A DNA stretch of 20,006 nt. Origin: Pelagibacteraceae bacterium TMED65. Lineage in GTDB: Bacteria; Pseudomonadota; Alphaproteobacteria; TMED127. The notes under the pieces were generated by a model, which was given only the letters and a program-made list of their open reading frames with translations, did no database searches and had not been told where the DNA came from. Made by a program: the position numbers and the translations under genes. Below, in pieces: positions 1 through 7,694 of the stretch. Where the stretch lies: contig NHDS01000010.1 in NCBI GenBank assembly GCA_002167215.1, positions 23,300 through 43,305 of the forward strand, written 5' to 3'. The stretch's first letter is position 1, and each line of letters starts with the position of its first letter.

Positions 1-1763
1 TCATTATTTCCACATATCCTGTAATATTCTGAAAGCTCTAGATGACCTTTGCAATCTCCAATCATAAAAATTCTATCGCCAAAATTAATTTTTAACCCTT
101 TAATATTTGATATATTTCTAATTAATCCTACTCCTCCTATGACAGGTGTTGGAAAAATAGATTTTTTATTAGTCTCATTATAAAGTGATACATTTCCAGA
201 AACGACTGGAAATTTCAAAGTTTTACATGCTATTTTTATACCTTCTATAGATTGTTTAATTTGGTACATTACATCCTTTTTCTCAGGGTTTCCAAAATTA
301 AGGTTATCAGTGATTGCAATTGGCTCTGCACCAGAAGCAATAAGATTTCTCCAGGATTCAGCAACACCAATAGCTGCTCCTATTTTTGCATCTGAATTAC
401 AAAAAACTGGATTACAGTCACAGGTTACAGCAATAGCTTTTTTTGTCTTATGAATTCTTACAACTGCTGCATCAGATTCTTCAGATGAAAGTAATGTATC
501 ACCCATAACAGTTCTATCATATTGTTCATAAATCCATTTTTTTGAGGAATGATTTGGTCCTGAAATCATTTTGAGAATTGCATCATGGGTTGAAAGCTTT
601 TTAAAATCGTTCTTCAATTTTTTTATATTAGGTTTATCTGTTGGTCTATCATATTCTGGAGACATATCAGCAAGAGGTTTAATTGGAAGTTTGCCAACCA
701 ATTTGTTTTTGAAAAAAATCTCCATACTTCCGGTATTAGTGATTCTTCCAATTTCAACAGCATCTAAACCCCATTTTTTAAAAACTTTAAGAGTCAATTT
801 TTTTTTATTAGGTTTTATTATCATTAACATTCTTTCTTGTGTTTCAGAAAGCATCATTTCGTATGGAGTCATTTTATCCTCTCTGCATGGAACTTTATCG
901 AGATTTAAAGTGACACCGCAAGATCCTTTTGAAGCCATCTCAAAGGAAGAAGAAGTTAAACCTGCAGCACCCATATCTTGTATTGCAATAATTGCATCTT
1001 GCTTCATAATTTCTTGGCACGATTCTAATAAAAGTTTTTCCATAAAAGGATCTCCTACTTGAACTTGTGGCCTATTATCTTGGGTTTTATCATCGAATTC
1101 TGCTGATGCCATTGTTGCCCCATGAATGCCATCTCTTCCAGTTTTAGAGCCAACATAAATTATAGGATTTCCAATACCTTTAGCCGTTGAGTAAAATATT
1201 TTATTTTTTTTAACTAAACCAACGCTCATTGCATTTACTAGAATATTATTATTATAACATTCATGAAAAAAACATTCTCCGCCTACCGTAGGAATACCAA
1301 CACAATTTCCATAATCCCCAATTCCCTTAACAACTCCTGAAAGTAAACTTTTTGTCTTAGGATGTTTTGGATCACCAAATCTTAATGAATTTAAATTTGC
1401 TATTGGTCTGGCACCCATAGTGAAAACATCTCTCATAATACCTCCTACTCCTGTTGCAGCACCTTGATAAGGTTCTATAAAAGAGGGATGGTTGTGACTT
1501 TCCATTTTAAATACAATTGCGTCATTATCATCAATATCTATTATACCGGCATTTTCACCTGGACCGCAAATTACTCTTTTTCCAGTTGTTGGTAATGTTT
1601 TAAGCCATTTTTTTGTTGATTTGTAAGAACAATGCTCACTCCACATTACAGAAAATATACCTAATTCAAGAAGATTTGGTTTTCTACCCATAATCTTTAA
1701 GATCATTTTATATTCTTTTTCACTGATACCGTGATTTTTTATTACTTCATCTGAAATTATCAT
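1..1763 (-). CDS. purL: Phosphoribosylformylglycinamidine synthase, large subunit PurL (partial, C-terminus outside window)
   Basis: This is the synthetase subunit of FGAM synthase, the ATP-dependent step that converts FGAR to FGAM using ammonia from PurQ, with PurS as the bridging subunit in the cytosol. Reading from the ATG at 1763 leftward, the frame stays open for 587 codons to the window edge. Seen motifs are WSEHCSYKS (about residues 42-50), CGPGENAG (66-73), [10 protein letters not shown] (85-94) and [14 protein letters not shown] (99-112), which form the N-terminal ATP/Mg and FGAR-binding half. Small-type PurL proteins are usually about 730-760 residues, so roughly 150 residues lie outside. 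The start codon overlaps the purQ stop by 4 bases (ATGA), typical of translational coupling. Separate purS and purQ genes exclude the large fused PurL type. Identification is very secure. Confidence 0.97.
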   Translation of the reverse strand, partial: MIISDEVIKNHGISEKEYKMILKIMGRKPNLLELGIFSVMWSEHCSYKSTKKWLKTLPTTGKRVICGPGENAGIIDIDDNDAIVFKMESHNHPSFIEPYQGAATGVGGIMRDVFTMGARPIANLNSLRFGDPKHPKTKSLLSGVVKGIGDYGNCVGIPTVGGECFFHECYNNNILVNAMSVGLVKKNKIFYSTAKGIGNPIIYVGSKTGRDGIHGATMASAEFDDKTQDNRPQVQVGDPFMEKLLLESCQEIMKQDAIIAIQDMGAAGLTSSSFEMASKGSCGVTLNLDKVPCREDKMTPYEMMLSETQERMLMIIKPNKKKLTLKVFKKWGLDAVEIGRITNTGSMEIFFKNKLVGKLPIKPLADMSPEYDRPTDKPNIKKLKNDFKKLSTHDAILKMISGPNHSSKKWIYEQYDRTVMGDTLLSSEESDAAVVRIHKTKKAIAVTCDCNPVFCNSDAKIGAAIGVAESWRNLIASGAEPIAITDNLNFGNPEKKDVMYQIKQSIEGIKIACKTLKFPVVSGNVSLYNETNKKSIFPTPVIGGVGLIRNISNIKGLKINFGDRIFMIGDCKGHLELSEYYRICGNN

Positions 1764-2449
1764 AAAAGTTCTTTTAAACCCTCAAAAAAAAGATTCCCAT
1801 CTGAATTCATATTTTCACTAATTGCTCTTTCTGGATGTGGCATCATTCCTAAAACATTTCTTTCTTTATTTGTAATACCAGCAATATTCTTCAATGATCC
1901 ATTAGGATTATGTTTAACATTCGTAATACCTTTTTCGGAACAGTACTTAAAAATTATTTGATCATTATCTTCAAGTCTTTCTAGTGAATCTTGATTAGTA
2001 AAATAATTTCCTTGTGCATGAGCTATAGGAAAGTTAAGAATAGTTTTACTAATATTTCTTGAAAAAATTGAATTTCTATTTTCAACTTTTAAAAATGTTT
2101 TTTTACATAAAAAGAGTTGATCCTTATTTGCTAACAAAGAACCTTCAAGTAATTTGCATTCTGTAAGTATTTGAAAGCCATTGCAGATACCAATTATGGG
2201 AATTCCTTTTTTAGAAAAATTTATTACCTCCTTTATTGCTGGAGATTTAGTTGCCAAAATACCGGCTCTTAAATAATCACCAAAGGAAAATCCACCTGGG
2301 ATAAAAATCATCTCATTATTACTTATTTTTGATTCATTATGCCAAACATATTCTGTTTTGACATTAAGGTGTTTTTGTATAGCAACGGCTAGGTCTCTGT
2401 CACAATTTGATCCTGGAAAAACAATTATAGAAACAATTTTTTTTTTCAC
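1760..2449 (-). CDS. purQ: Phosphoribosylformylglycinamidine synthase, glutaminase subunit PurQ
   Basis: PurQ is the class I glutamine amidotransferase subunit of FGAM synthase. It hydrolyses glutamine and channels ammonia to PurL. The 229-residue protein has the expected length. It starts with the family signature FPGSNCDRD (residues 11-19) and carries the nucleophile Cys89 in GICNGFQIL. The other two triad residues, His205 and Glu207, lie in MMPHPERA near the C-terminus. It follows purS after a 3-base gap and its TGA stop overlaps the purL start, so the three subunits are encoded in the order S, Q, L and are probably made together. No oddities were seen. Confidence 0.97.
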   Translation of the reverse strand: MKKKIVSIIVFPGSNCDRDLAVAIQKHLNVKTEYVWHNESKISNNEMIFIPGGFSFGDYLRAGILATKSPAIKEVINFSKKGIPIIGICNGFQILTECKLLEGSLLANKDQLFLCKKTFLKVENRNSIFSRNISKTILNFPIAHAQGNYFTNQDSLERLEDNDQIIFKYCSEKGITNVKHNPNGSLKNIAGITNKERNVLGMMPHPERAISENMNSDGNLFFEGLKELL

Positions 2450-2452
2450 GAA

Positions 2453-2686
2453 TTATTTCTTCAAGATTTTAAAATCTTCTATAATTGGGTTAGATAAAAG
2501 TTCTACACTAATTTTTTTTATTTCTTCTAGTCCTTTTTTTTTGTCTGATGTTTCAATATCAAAAAACTTACCTTTTGAAATGTTTTTAATAGACTTGAAA
2601 CCCATATTTTTTAAAGTTTTTTTAATTGCCTCTGCTTCTGGATCAAGTATCCCAGTTTTATAATTGACAAAAACTCTATAAATCAT
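2453..2686 (-). CDS. purS: Phosphoribosylformylglycinamidine synthase subunit PurS
   Basis: PurS is the small structural subunit that joins PurQ to small-type PurL in the FGAM synthase complex. The 77-residue product has the family pattern. It has an N-terminal beta strand ([19 protein letters not shown], residues 3-21), where the conserved GILDPEA segment sits. Next is a helix ending at NMGF and a central strand region [12 protein letters not shown]. Length (about 80 expected) and position between purC and purQ support the call. The start overlaps the end of purC by 11 bases, and only 3 bases separate it from purQ. Confidence 0.94.
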   Translation of the reverse strand: MIYRVFVNYKTGILDPEAEAIKKTLKNMGFKSIKNISKGKFFDIETSDKKKGLEEIKKISVELLSNPIIEDFKILKK

Positions 2687-3434
2687 TTTTTATTACTTTC
2701 TTAAATTCATTTTCTGATAAAACACCTAGTCTATATGCAACTTCTTTATATGCCTGACCAACATCACCCAAATCGTGCCTAAACCTATCTTTATCTAGCT
2801 TTTTGTTGGTTTTAAGGTCCCATAGCCTACAATTATCTGGGCTTATTTCATCAGCTAATATAACAGAAGTTTCCTCACTCTTCCAAAATCTTCCAAATTC
2901 CAACTTAAAATCTACTAATCTTATATTCAGCGAAAAAAAATATCCTGTCAAAAAATCATTAATTCTTGATGATAATGAAATTATCTCTTCAAGTTCATTA
3001 TGTGAAGCCCAATCAAATACTAGTATGTGTTCTTCTGATATCAAAGGATCATTGAGTTTATCGTCTTTTAGATAGAACTCAATAATGGGTCTTGATAAAA
3101 TTTTCCCTTCCTTTATTCCTAATCTTTTTACTAGTGAACCTGTTGCAATATTTCTAATTACAACTTCAATAGGAATAATTTCAAGTTTTTTTATAAGTTG
3201 TTCTCGCATATTCATTCGCTTGATAAAGTGAGTTGGTATGTTAATATCCTTCAATCTTGTCATAATCAATTCTGATATAAAATTATTTAATACTCCTTTT
3301 CCAGGAATTTGTGCCTTTTTCTTGTTATTAAAAGCAGTAGCATCATCTTTAAAATATTGTATCAAGGTGTTAGCTTCCGGTCCTGTATAGAGAATTTTTG
3401 CTTTTCCTTCGTATATTTTTTTCCTATTTTTCAT
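2676..3434 (-). CDS. purC: Phosphoribosylaminoimidazole-succinocarboxamide (SAICAR) synthase PurC
   Basis: PurC ligates aspartate to CAIR with ATP, giving SAICAR. The 252-residue protein matches the usual bacterial size (about 240-255). Visible motifs are the N-terminal YEGKAKILY (8-16, nucleotide-binding strand), GKGVLNN (45-51), [14 protein letters not shown] (91-104), the signature VDFKLEFG (174-181) and the substrate-binding [13 protein letters not shown] (194-206). It overlaps purB upstream and purS downstream by 11 bases each. The neighbour purB acts on its product, so this gene order follows the pathway closely. Start ATG at 3434 gives the standard N-terminus. Confidence 0.97.
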   Translation of the reverse strand: MKNRKKIYEGKAKILYTGPEANTLIQYFKDDATAFNNKKKAQIPGKGVLNNFISELIMTRLKDINIPTHFIKRMNMREQLIKKLEIIPIEVVIRNIATGSLVKRLGIKEGKILSRPIIEFYLKDDKLNDPLISEEHILVFDWASHNELEEIISLSSRINDFLTGYFFSLNIRLVDFKLEFGRFWKSEETSVILADEISPDNCRLWDLKTNKKLDKDRFRHDLGDVGQAYKEVAYRLGVLSENEFKKVIKNDL

Positions 3435-4722
3435 TTAATACTCTTGCATATATTTTATCTATATTTTTGTAAAAATGGCCTAAATTAAAAAGATTATCAA
3501 TATCACTTTCATTTAAAATTGCTTTAATATTTTTGTCTTCTTTAAGTAGAGTTTGAAACTCTATATCTTCTTTCCACGATTTTAGTGCAACTTTCTGAAC
3601 TAATCTGTAAGCTATTTCTCTAGATATTTTCTTTTTTACCATCTCAAGCATTACTCTTTGAGAATTATATAATCCATTTGTTTTTTTCAGGTTGTCACCC
3701 ATCTTTCTCACATCAACAACTAAATTTTGAATGATATTATTCATTCGGTTTATCGCAAAATCACACAAAACGATCGTATCTGGTGCTAGTGTTCTTTCAA
3801 CGGAAGAATGAGAAATATCTCTTTCATGCCATAATGCAATGTTTTCCATAAAAGGAAGACAACTCGATCTAATTACTCTTGCAATACCTGTGAGATTTTC
3901 ACTTAGAACCGGATTTTTCTTATGTGGCATTGCTGAGGAACCTTTCTGATCTTTTGCAAAAAACTCTTCAACCTCTCTAACTTCGCTTCTGTGAAGGTGC
4001 CTTATTTCAATTGCTAAATTTTCAATTGATGATGCAATTAACGCTAATGTAGTGAACAAGAATGCATGCCTGTCTCTTGGAATAACTTGAGTGGCTACTT
4101 CTTCGGTGTTTAATTTTAATTTTTCTGCAACATAGTGTTCAACAAAAGGATCAATATTTGCATAAGTACCAACTGCACCTGAAATACTGCAAATTGAAAT
4201 CTGTCTCTCTGCATCACAAAGTCTATCATAGTGTCTCTTAAATTCACAAAACTTACCTAACATTTTGAGACCAAATGTTGTAGGCTCTGCAAAAATTCCA
4301 TGACTCCTACCTATACATTCTGTTTTTTTAAATTTGATAGCCTTAGATTTTAAAGTTGATATTAGGGTAGCCAATTCTTTTTTAATGATTTTGCAAGATT
4401 GTTTTAATTGAATTGAAAATGTTGTGTCAATAATATCTGAAGATGTAACACCCTTATGAATATATCTAGAGTCACTACCAACATTCTCAGCTACATTTGT
4501 AAGAAAAGCTATTACATCATGTTTGACTTCTTTTTCTATTTCATCGATTCGGTTTACATTGAACTTTGCATTCTTTTTGATTGACTTCAGAGATTTTTTA
4601 GGGATTTGGCCTTTTTTACATAAAGCTTCGCAAATTAAAATTTCAATATCTAACCAAATTTGGAATTTATTTTTGGGCTCCCAAATGTCTGAAATTATTT
4701 TTCTGGTATATCTTGGTATCAT
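3424..4722 (-). CDS. purB: Adenylosuccinate lyase PurB
   Basis: PurB cleaves SAICAR to AICAR plus fumarate and adenylosuccinate to AMP plus fumarate, so it acts twice in purine synthesis. The frame is open from 4782, but the family N-terminus ([14 protein letters not shown]) begins at the ATG at 4722. That start sits 4 bases after the map stop and gives 432 residues, the expected length, so it was chosen over the longer reading. Motifs in this numbering are TSSDIIDT (93-100), [14 protein letters not shown] with the catalytic His (about 141), and the fumarase/aspartase signature [11 protein letters not shown] (261-271) holding the catalytic serine on the mobile loop. It overlaps purC by 11 bases. 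The call is secure; only the start is a judgement. Confidence 0.96.
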   Translation of the reverse strand: MIPRYTRKIISDIWEPKNKFQIWLDIEILICEALCKKGQIPKKSLKSIKKNAKFNVNRIDEIEKEVKHDVIAFLTNVAENVGSDSRYIHKGVTSSDIIDTTFSIQLKQSCKIIKKELATLISTLKSKAIKFKKTECIGRSHGIFAEPTTFGLKMLGKFCEFKRHYDRLCDAERQISICSISGAVGTYANIDPFVEHYVAEKLKLNTEEVATQVIPRDRHAFLFTTLALIASSIENLAIEIRHLHRSEVREVEEFFAKDQKGSSAMPHKKNPVLSENLTGIARVIRSSCLPFMENIALWHERDISHSSVERTLAPDTIVLCDFAINRMNNIIQNLVVDVRKMGDNLKKTNGLYNSQRVMLEMVKKKISREIAYRLVQKVALKSWKEDIEFQTLLKEDKNIKAILNESDIDNLFNLGHFYKNIDKIYARVLNEK

Positions 4723-4726
4723 TTTC

Positions 4727-5509
4727 TTAATAAGGTGGACATGTATAACTTTTTTTTGAGAGAGTAAAGATTTCATATCCATTTTTGGTTACACCGACAG
4801 TATGTTCAAATTGAGCAGATAAGGATTTGTCCGATGTGACAGCAGTCCAACCGTCAGAAAGAACTTTTACCTTGTAATCACCTACATTTATCATTGGTTC
4901 TACAGTAAAAAACATACCTTCTTTAAGTTTTTCTCCCTCACCTGGATTACCAAAATGAAGAACACTTGGATGATCATGGAAAACCTTTCCAAGGCCATGA
5001 CCACAAAAATCTCTTACTATTGAATAATTTTTTCTTTCAGCAAATTTTTGTATTGCATAACCAATGTCACCTAGCGTATTTCCAGGTTTGATTGTTTCAA
5101 TACCTTTCATCATTGCTTGATAAGTTGTTTCAACTAATTTCCTTGCTTTTAATTTTACTTTTCCTACGTAAAACATTCTGCTTGTATCTCCATGCCATCC
5201 ATCTAAGATTGGTGTGACATCAATATTTATAATGTCTCCATCTCTTAATATTTTGTTTCCTGGTATCCCATGACATACAACGTGGTTAACTGAAGTGCAG
5301 ATTGACTTTGGGAATCCCTTGTAATCGAGAGGTGCAGGCTTTGCTCCTCTACTTATTTGGAATTCGTGACAAATATCATTTAATTCTTGTGTCGAAACAC
5401 CAGGTTTAACAAAATCTGTAAGATAATCTAAACATTCCGCTGCCAGCTGACCGGCTTTTCTCATAAAATCGAATTCATCTTTTGTATGTAATTTGATATT
5501 GTTATCCAT
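4727..5509 (-). CDS. map: Type I methionine aminopeptidase
   Basis: This enzyme removes the initiator methionine from nascent proteins. The 260-residue protein is the short type I form without an N-terminal extension. All metal ligands and the substrate-binding histidine are visible: His80 (VVCHGIP), Asp97 (NIDVTP), Asp108 (HGDTSRM), His171 (CGHGLGK), Glu204 (FTVEPMI) and Glu235 (QFEHTV). These positions agree almost exactly with the E. coli enzyme. It is the first gene of the minus-strand pur run, 4 bases ahead of purB, and is divergent from the cinA-like gene across 48 bases. The final residues (KSYTCPPY) are an unusual tail but lie beyond the conserved fold. Confidence 0.96.
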   Translation of the reverse strand: MDNNIKLHTKDEFDFMRKAGQLAAECLDYLTDFVKPGVSTQELNDICHEFQISRGAKPAPLDYKGFPKSICTSVNHVVCHGIPGNKILRDGDIINIDVTPILDGWHGDTSRMFYVGKVKLKARKLVETTYQAMMKGIETIKPGNTLGDIGYAIQKFAERKNYSIVRDFCGHGLGKVFHDHPSVLHFGNPGEGEKLKEGMFFTVEPMINVGDYKVKVLSDGWTAVTSDKSLSAQFEHTVGVTKNGYEIFTLSKKSYTCPPY

Positions 5510-5557
5510 AAAAAGAATAATTTATATTAAAAATAAAAAAACTTACAGAAAAAATTA
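5510..5557. promoter_or_regulatory. Divergent intergenic region between map-pur operon and cinA-like gene
   Basis: These 48 bases, almost all A/T, separate two divergent start codons and should hold the promoters for both the map-purBCSQL unit and the cinA-like gene. On the minus strand a TATAAA hexamer (5526-5521) lies about 11 bases before the map start. On the plus strand TATATT (5523-5528) could serve as a -10. No clear -35 or operator was recognised, so this is a positional inference. Confidence 0.35.
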
Positions 5558-6304
5558 ATGAAAAAACAAAGAAAATCTTCTGGTATCATTGTTATAGGTA
5601 ATGAAATCCTCTCTGGAAAAACTCTAGAAACTAATTCGAACTTCATTTGCAAGGAATTATTTAAAATAGGAATTGAGTGTCAGGAGATAAAAACTATAAA
5701 AGATGAGAAATTAAAAATAATCGAAACTGTAAGATATTTTAGTAATAAATTTAATTACGTGTTTACTTCTGGTGGAATAGGTCCAACACATGATGATATT
5801 ACTTCAGAATCTATAGCTGAGGCTTTCAATCAGAAACTTATTTTAAATAAAGAAGCAAAAAGAAGACTTGAAAGACACTATTCGGATGATGTTTTTACAA
5901 AAGCTAGACTTAAAATGGCATATCTTCCAGAAAAATGCCTACTAATAGATAATCCAGTCAGTGTGGCTCCTGGATTCATTGTTAAGAATGTTTATGTTTT
6001 GCCCGGTGTTCCTAAAATTCTTCAAATAATGTCTCAACAAATAATTAAATCATTAGATGAAGGAAATAGATATTATAAAAAGACAGTATCAACGATTCTG
6101 TCAGAGGGTATAATAGGAGGTTATATCGAAAAAGTTCAAAAAAAGTTTAGTAAACTTGAAATTGGAAGTTATCCTTATTTTAAAAAGAATTCGTTTGGAG
6201 TTTCTCTAGTCATTAGGGGTGAAGAGGAAAAAGTTGTTGATGAAGCATCATCAGAAATTTTTAACTTCATTAAATCAAAAAAAGGTAAACCTAAAATTTT
6301 TTAA
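5558..6304 (+). CDS. CinA N-terminal / molybdopterin-binding domain protein (competence-damage inducible protein A family)
   Basis: The 248-residue protein is a single MoCF-biosynthesis fold domain as in the N-terminal part of CinA and in MoaB/MogA. Evidence is the early IIVIGNEILSGKTLETN segment (10-26) and the nucleotide/pterin-binding TSGGIGPTHDDIT (about 70-82). A later VLPGVPKIL motif, typical of the CinA branch, supports this placement. The C-terminal nicotinamide-nucleotide amidase domain found in longer CinA proteins is absent, so this is the short form. Such proteins are often labelled competence/damage-inducible protein A, but their cellular role is not settled. It is divergent from map, and its stop overlaps the convergent PopZ-like gene by 4 bases. 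The ATG at 5558 has no strong ribosome binding site. Confidence 0.85.
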   Translation: MKKQRKSSGIIVIGNEILSGKTLETNSNFICKELFKIGIECQEIKTIKDEKLKIIETVRYFSNKFNYVFTSGGIGPTHDDITSESIAEAFNQKLILNKEAKRRLERHYSDDVFTKARLKMAYLPEKCLLIDNPVSVAPGFIVKNVYVLPGVPKILQIMSQQIIKSLDEGNRYYKKTVSTILSEGIIGGYIEKVQKKFSKLEIGSYPYFKKNSFGVSLVIRGEEEKVVDEASSEIFNFIKSKKGKPKIF

Positions 6305-6735
6305 TTTTTAATATTTTTAACGTAATTTGAAAACTCTCTTTCAATTATTATTTTAAGATTTTTATCAACCCATTTTGTAAGCAATTCTATAAATCTTGAA
6401 TTAATTTGATCTGAATAAATTTCTTGGTTTTTATTTGAAATACTAGAAAAATTTATATTTTCCCAATTCTCTGATTTAAAATTTATATTATTATTTTGCA
6501 CTTTAGGCGCAATTATTGAATTATTATCATTATCTTTTGATTCATTGGTTGTGAAATTGGTGTTTTCTTCGCTTATAATTTTTACAGATTTATTCAATAA
6601 AATATCATCTTTATTTAAATTTCTATCACTAATAGTATTATTGGTTTCGAAAATGGTTTCGTATTCTTTTTTTGCCTCATTAACTAGAGTGTAAATTGAG
6701 TTGATAAGGTGTTCTATAGATTTTTCATTTTTCAT
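6301..6735 (-). CDS. PopZ-like protein (DUF2497-type ends)
   Basis: PopZ is the alphaproteobacterial pole-organising scaffold that binds partners through an N-terminal helix and oligomerises through C-terminal helices. Here the N-terminus SIEHLINSIYTLVNEA resembles the family helix SMEEILASIRRIIS. The C-terminus RFIELLTKWVDKNLKIIIE resembles the family's LRPLLKEWLDANLPRIVE pattern. Between them is a long Asn/Ser/Asp/Glu-rich, probably disordered linker, as in PopZ. The frame is open from 6771, but the ATG at 6735 puts the conserved helix right at the N-terminus (144 residues) and was chosen. It shares a divergent promoter region with the coiled-coil gene and converges on the cinA-like gene. 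The family call is by eye from motif similarity; the function is inferred. Confidence 0.65.
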   Translation of the reverse strand: MKNEKSIEHLINSIYTLVNEAKKEYETIFETNNTISDRNLNKDDILLNKSVKIISEENTNFTTNESKDNDNNSIIAPKVQNNNINFKSENWENINFSSISNKNQEIYSDQINSRFIELLTKWVDKNLKIIIEREFSNYVKNIKN

Positions 6736-6771
6736 TTTGGTAAATTTATATTTTAAGGACAAAATAATCAA

Positions 6772-6828
6772 ATGTAAAAATTAAATATTCTGTGCTAAAT
6801 TTATATTTTCATATTATAATAAAACATT
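6772..6828. promoter_or_regulatory. Divergent promoter region with palindromic ATTATAAT
   Basis: The octamer ATTATAAT at 6813-6820 is its own reverse complement, so it places a perfect TATAAT on both strands (6815-6820 plus, 6818-6813 minus). On the minus strand a TTGTAT hexamer lies 17 bases upstream (6841-6836, inside the plus-strand gene). The plus-strand start codon at 6829 is only 8 bases past the -10, so that transcript would be nearly leaderless. The promoter assignment is from consensus matching alone. Confidence 0.45.
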
Positions 6829-7281
6829 ATGGTAGATACAATTAATGAAATTATGCCTTACGCATTTTTTTTTATTTTTATAATTTTTCTTCTAGCAAAA
6901 AAAGAAACCAAAAAATTAAATACTCATGAAAAAATTGATCGTATAAATATTCAAGCAAATGAAAAAATTGAACTACTAAAAGATGCTGAAACAAAATTAA
7001 TTGCTTTGAAAGATCTCTATAAACAAGAATTAATTGACGCGCATGTTTATTTGAAAAAAACAGAGCTAGTTGCAAATAATATAAGTAAAGAAATTGGGAA
7101 TGATATTATGGACTTGCAAAAAATAAGGCAAAAAGAAATTTTTAACGACTTAAAAAAAGAAATTAAAAAAAAAACTAATGAAGAATATGATATAAATGCT
7201 AAGACAGACATAGATAATTTAATTAGTGCCGTAGATAAGAAAATAAAATCTGGAATAATTCATGAAAAGAAGCAACTCTGA
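6829..7281 (+). CDS. Membrane-anchored coiled-coil protein, unknown function
   Basis: I do not recognise a family for this 150-residue protein. Residues about 9-23 (MPYAFFFIFIIFLLA) form one hydrophobic membrane segment, followed at once by lysines (KKETKK). That arrangement suggests a single-pass anchor with the C-terminal part in the cytoplasm. Residues about 33-125 are charged and helix-prone with heptad-like spacing, consistent with a long coiled coil. This layout resembles the b subunit of F-type ATP synthase, but no specific b-subunit motif is visible and no atp genes are nearby. It overlaps the following short PopZ-like gene by 20 bases and is divergent from the other one. This suggests a shared function such as tethering a PopZ-like scaffold to the membrane, which is speculation. 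Confidence 0.7.
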   Translation: MVDTINEIMPYAFFFIFIIFLLAKKETKKLNTHEKIDRINIQANEKIELLKDAETKLIALKDLYKQELIDAHVYLKKTELVANNISKEIGNDIMDLQKIRQKEIFNDLKKEIKKKTNEEYDINAKTDIDNLISAVDKKIKSGIIHEKKQL

Positions 7282-7486
7282 TATCCTAAATAAAGTAAAG
7301 AATGTAGTTTCTGAAAAAGTAGAAGTTAATCAAAATATTAAGTCTTCAATTCATAAAGATATAGATAAAAAAAATGACCTTAATGATTCAAAATTTGATA
7401 ATGAAATTAATTCTTGGATTGATAAAAACGCAGAGCGCATTGCAAAAGAAATTATTCAAAAAGAGGTGAAGAAGATTTTCAAGTAA
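7262..7486 (+). CDS. Minimal PopZ-like protein (74 residues)
   Basis: This small protein has both ends of the PopZ/DUF2497 architecture with a short linker. The N-terminal SDILNKVKNVVSE (residues 6-18) lines up with the family's EEILASIRRIISE. The C-terminal FDNEINSWIDKNAERIAKE, then IIQKEVKKIFK, lines up with LRPMLREWLDANLPRLVE, then LVREEIERV. The middle is polar and only about 25 residues. The start ATG at 7262 lies inside the end of the coiled-coil gene in another frame, a 20-base overlap that suggests coupled translation. Typical PopZ proteins are 150-250 residues, so this is unusually short. It is the second PopZ-like protein within 1.2 kb. The coding call is strong from the conserved end motifs; the function is inferred. 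Confidence 0.7.
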   Translation: MKRSNSDILNKVKNVVSEKVEVNQNIKSSIHKDIDKKNDLNDSKFDNEINSWIDKNAERIAKEIIQKEVKKIFK

Positions 7487-7543
7487 TAAGACTTAAAAAA
7501 TTTTTTATTTTATTGTTTTTTTTACTGATATATATTCTCTTTA

Positions 7544-7571
7544 TTGAATTATTGTTAAATGTTTCTAGGTT
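7544..7571 (+). promoter_or_regulatory. Possible promoter for tRNA-Leu
   Basis: TTGAAT (7544-7549) and TAGGTT (7566-7571) are spaced by 16 bases and would start transcription about 10 bases before the tRNA 5' end. The -10 match is poor. The rest of the 101-base gap between the PopZ-like gene and the tRNA is A/T-rich and shows no other gene. Confidence 0.25.
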
Positions 7572-7587
7572 AAGAATTGGTAAACTT

Positions 7588-7676
7588 GCGAGCGTGCTGA
7601 AATTGGTAAACAGACAGGACTTAAAATCCTGCGGGTGGCAACACCCTTGTGGGTTCAAGTCCCACCGCTCGCACCA
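7588..7676 (+). tRNA. tRNA-Leu (anticodon UAA)
   Basis: The 7-base acceptor stem GCGAGCG (7588-7594) pairs with CGCTCGC (7666-7672). The anticodon stem CAGGA/TCCTG encloses the loop CTTAAAA with anticodon TAA at 7622-7624, reading UUA codons. A long variable arm (GGGTG 7633-7637 with CACCC 7642-7646) marks a class II tRNA. The T arm is GTGGG-TTCAAGT-CCCAC (7649-7665). Discriminator A is at 7673 and an encoded CCA follows at 7674-7676. UUA is expected to be a heavily used leucine codon in a genome this AT-rich. The DsbA-like gene starts 18 bases downstream and may be co-transcribed. Confidence 0.98.
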
Positions 7677-7694
7677 TAATTTGGAATAATTTTT

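Noticed and set aside
571..1062. Plus-strand open frame of 163 codons
   Set aside because: It lies wholly antisense to purL, whose minus-strand frame carries strong family motifs; the plus-strand translation shows no recognisable domain.
4723..4782. Longer N-terminus of purB starting at 4782
   Set aside because: The extra 20 residues overlap map and do not match the family, whose conserved start MIPRY begins at 4722.
6829..7281. ATP synthase subunit b for the membrane coiled-coil protein
   Set aside because: Only the general layout agrees; no b-subunit motif and no atp genes are present nearby.
7500..7530. AAAAAATTTTTT followed by T-rich sequence, a possible terminator after the short PopZ-like gene
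   Set aside because: The stem would be only A-T pairs and too weak; such sequence is common here.
7490..7685. Open frame with a hydrophobic segment running from the gap through tRNA-Leu
   Set aside because: It has no convincing start codon and passes through the tRNA; the hydrophobic residues come from T-rich sequence.
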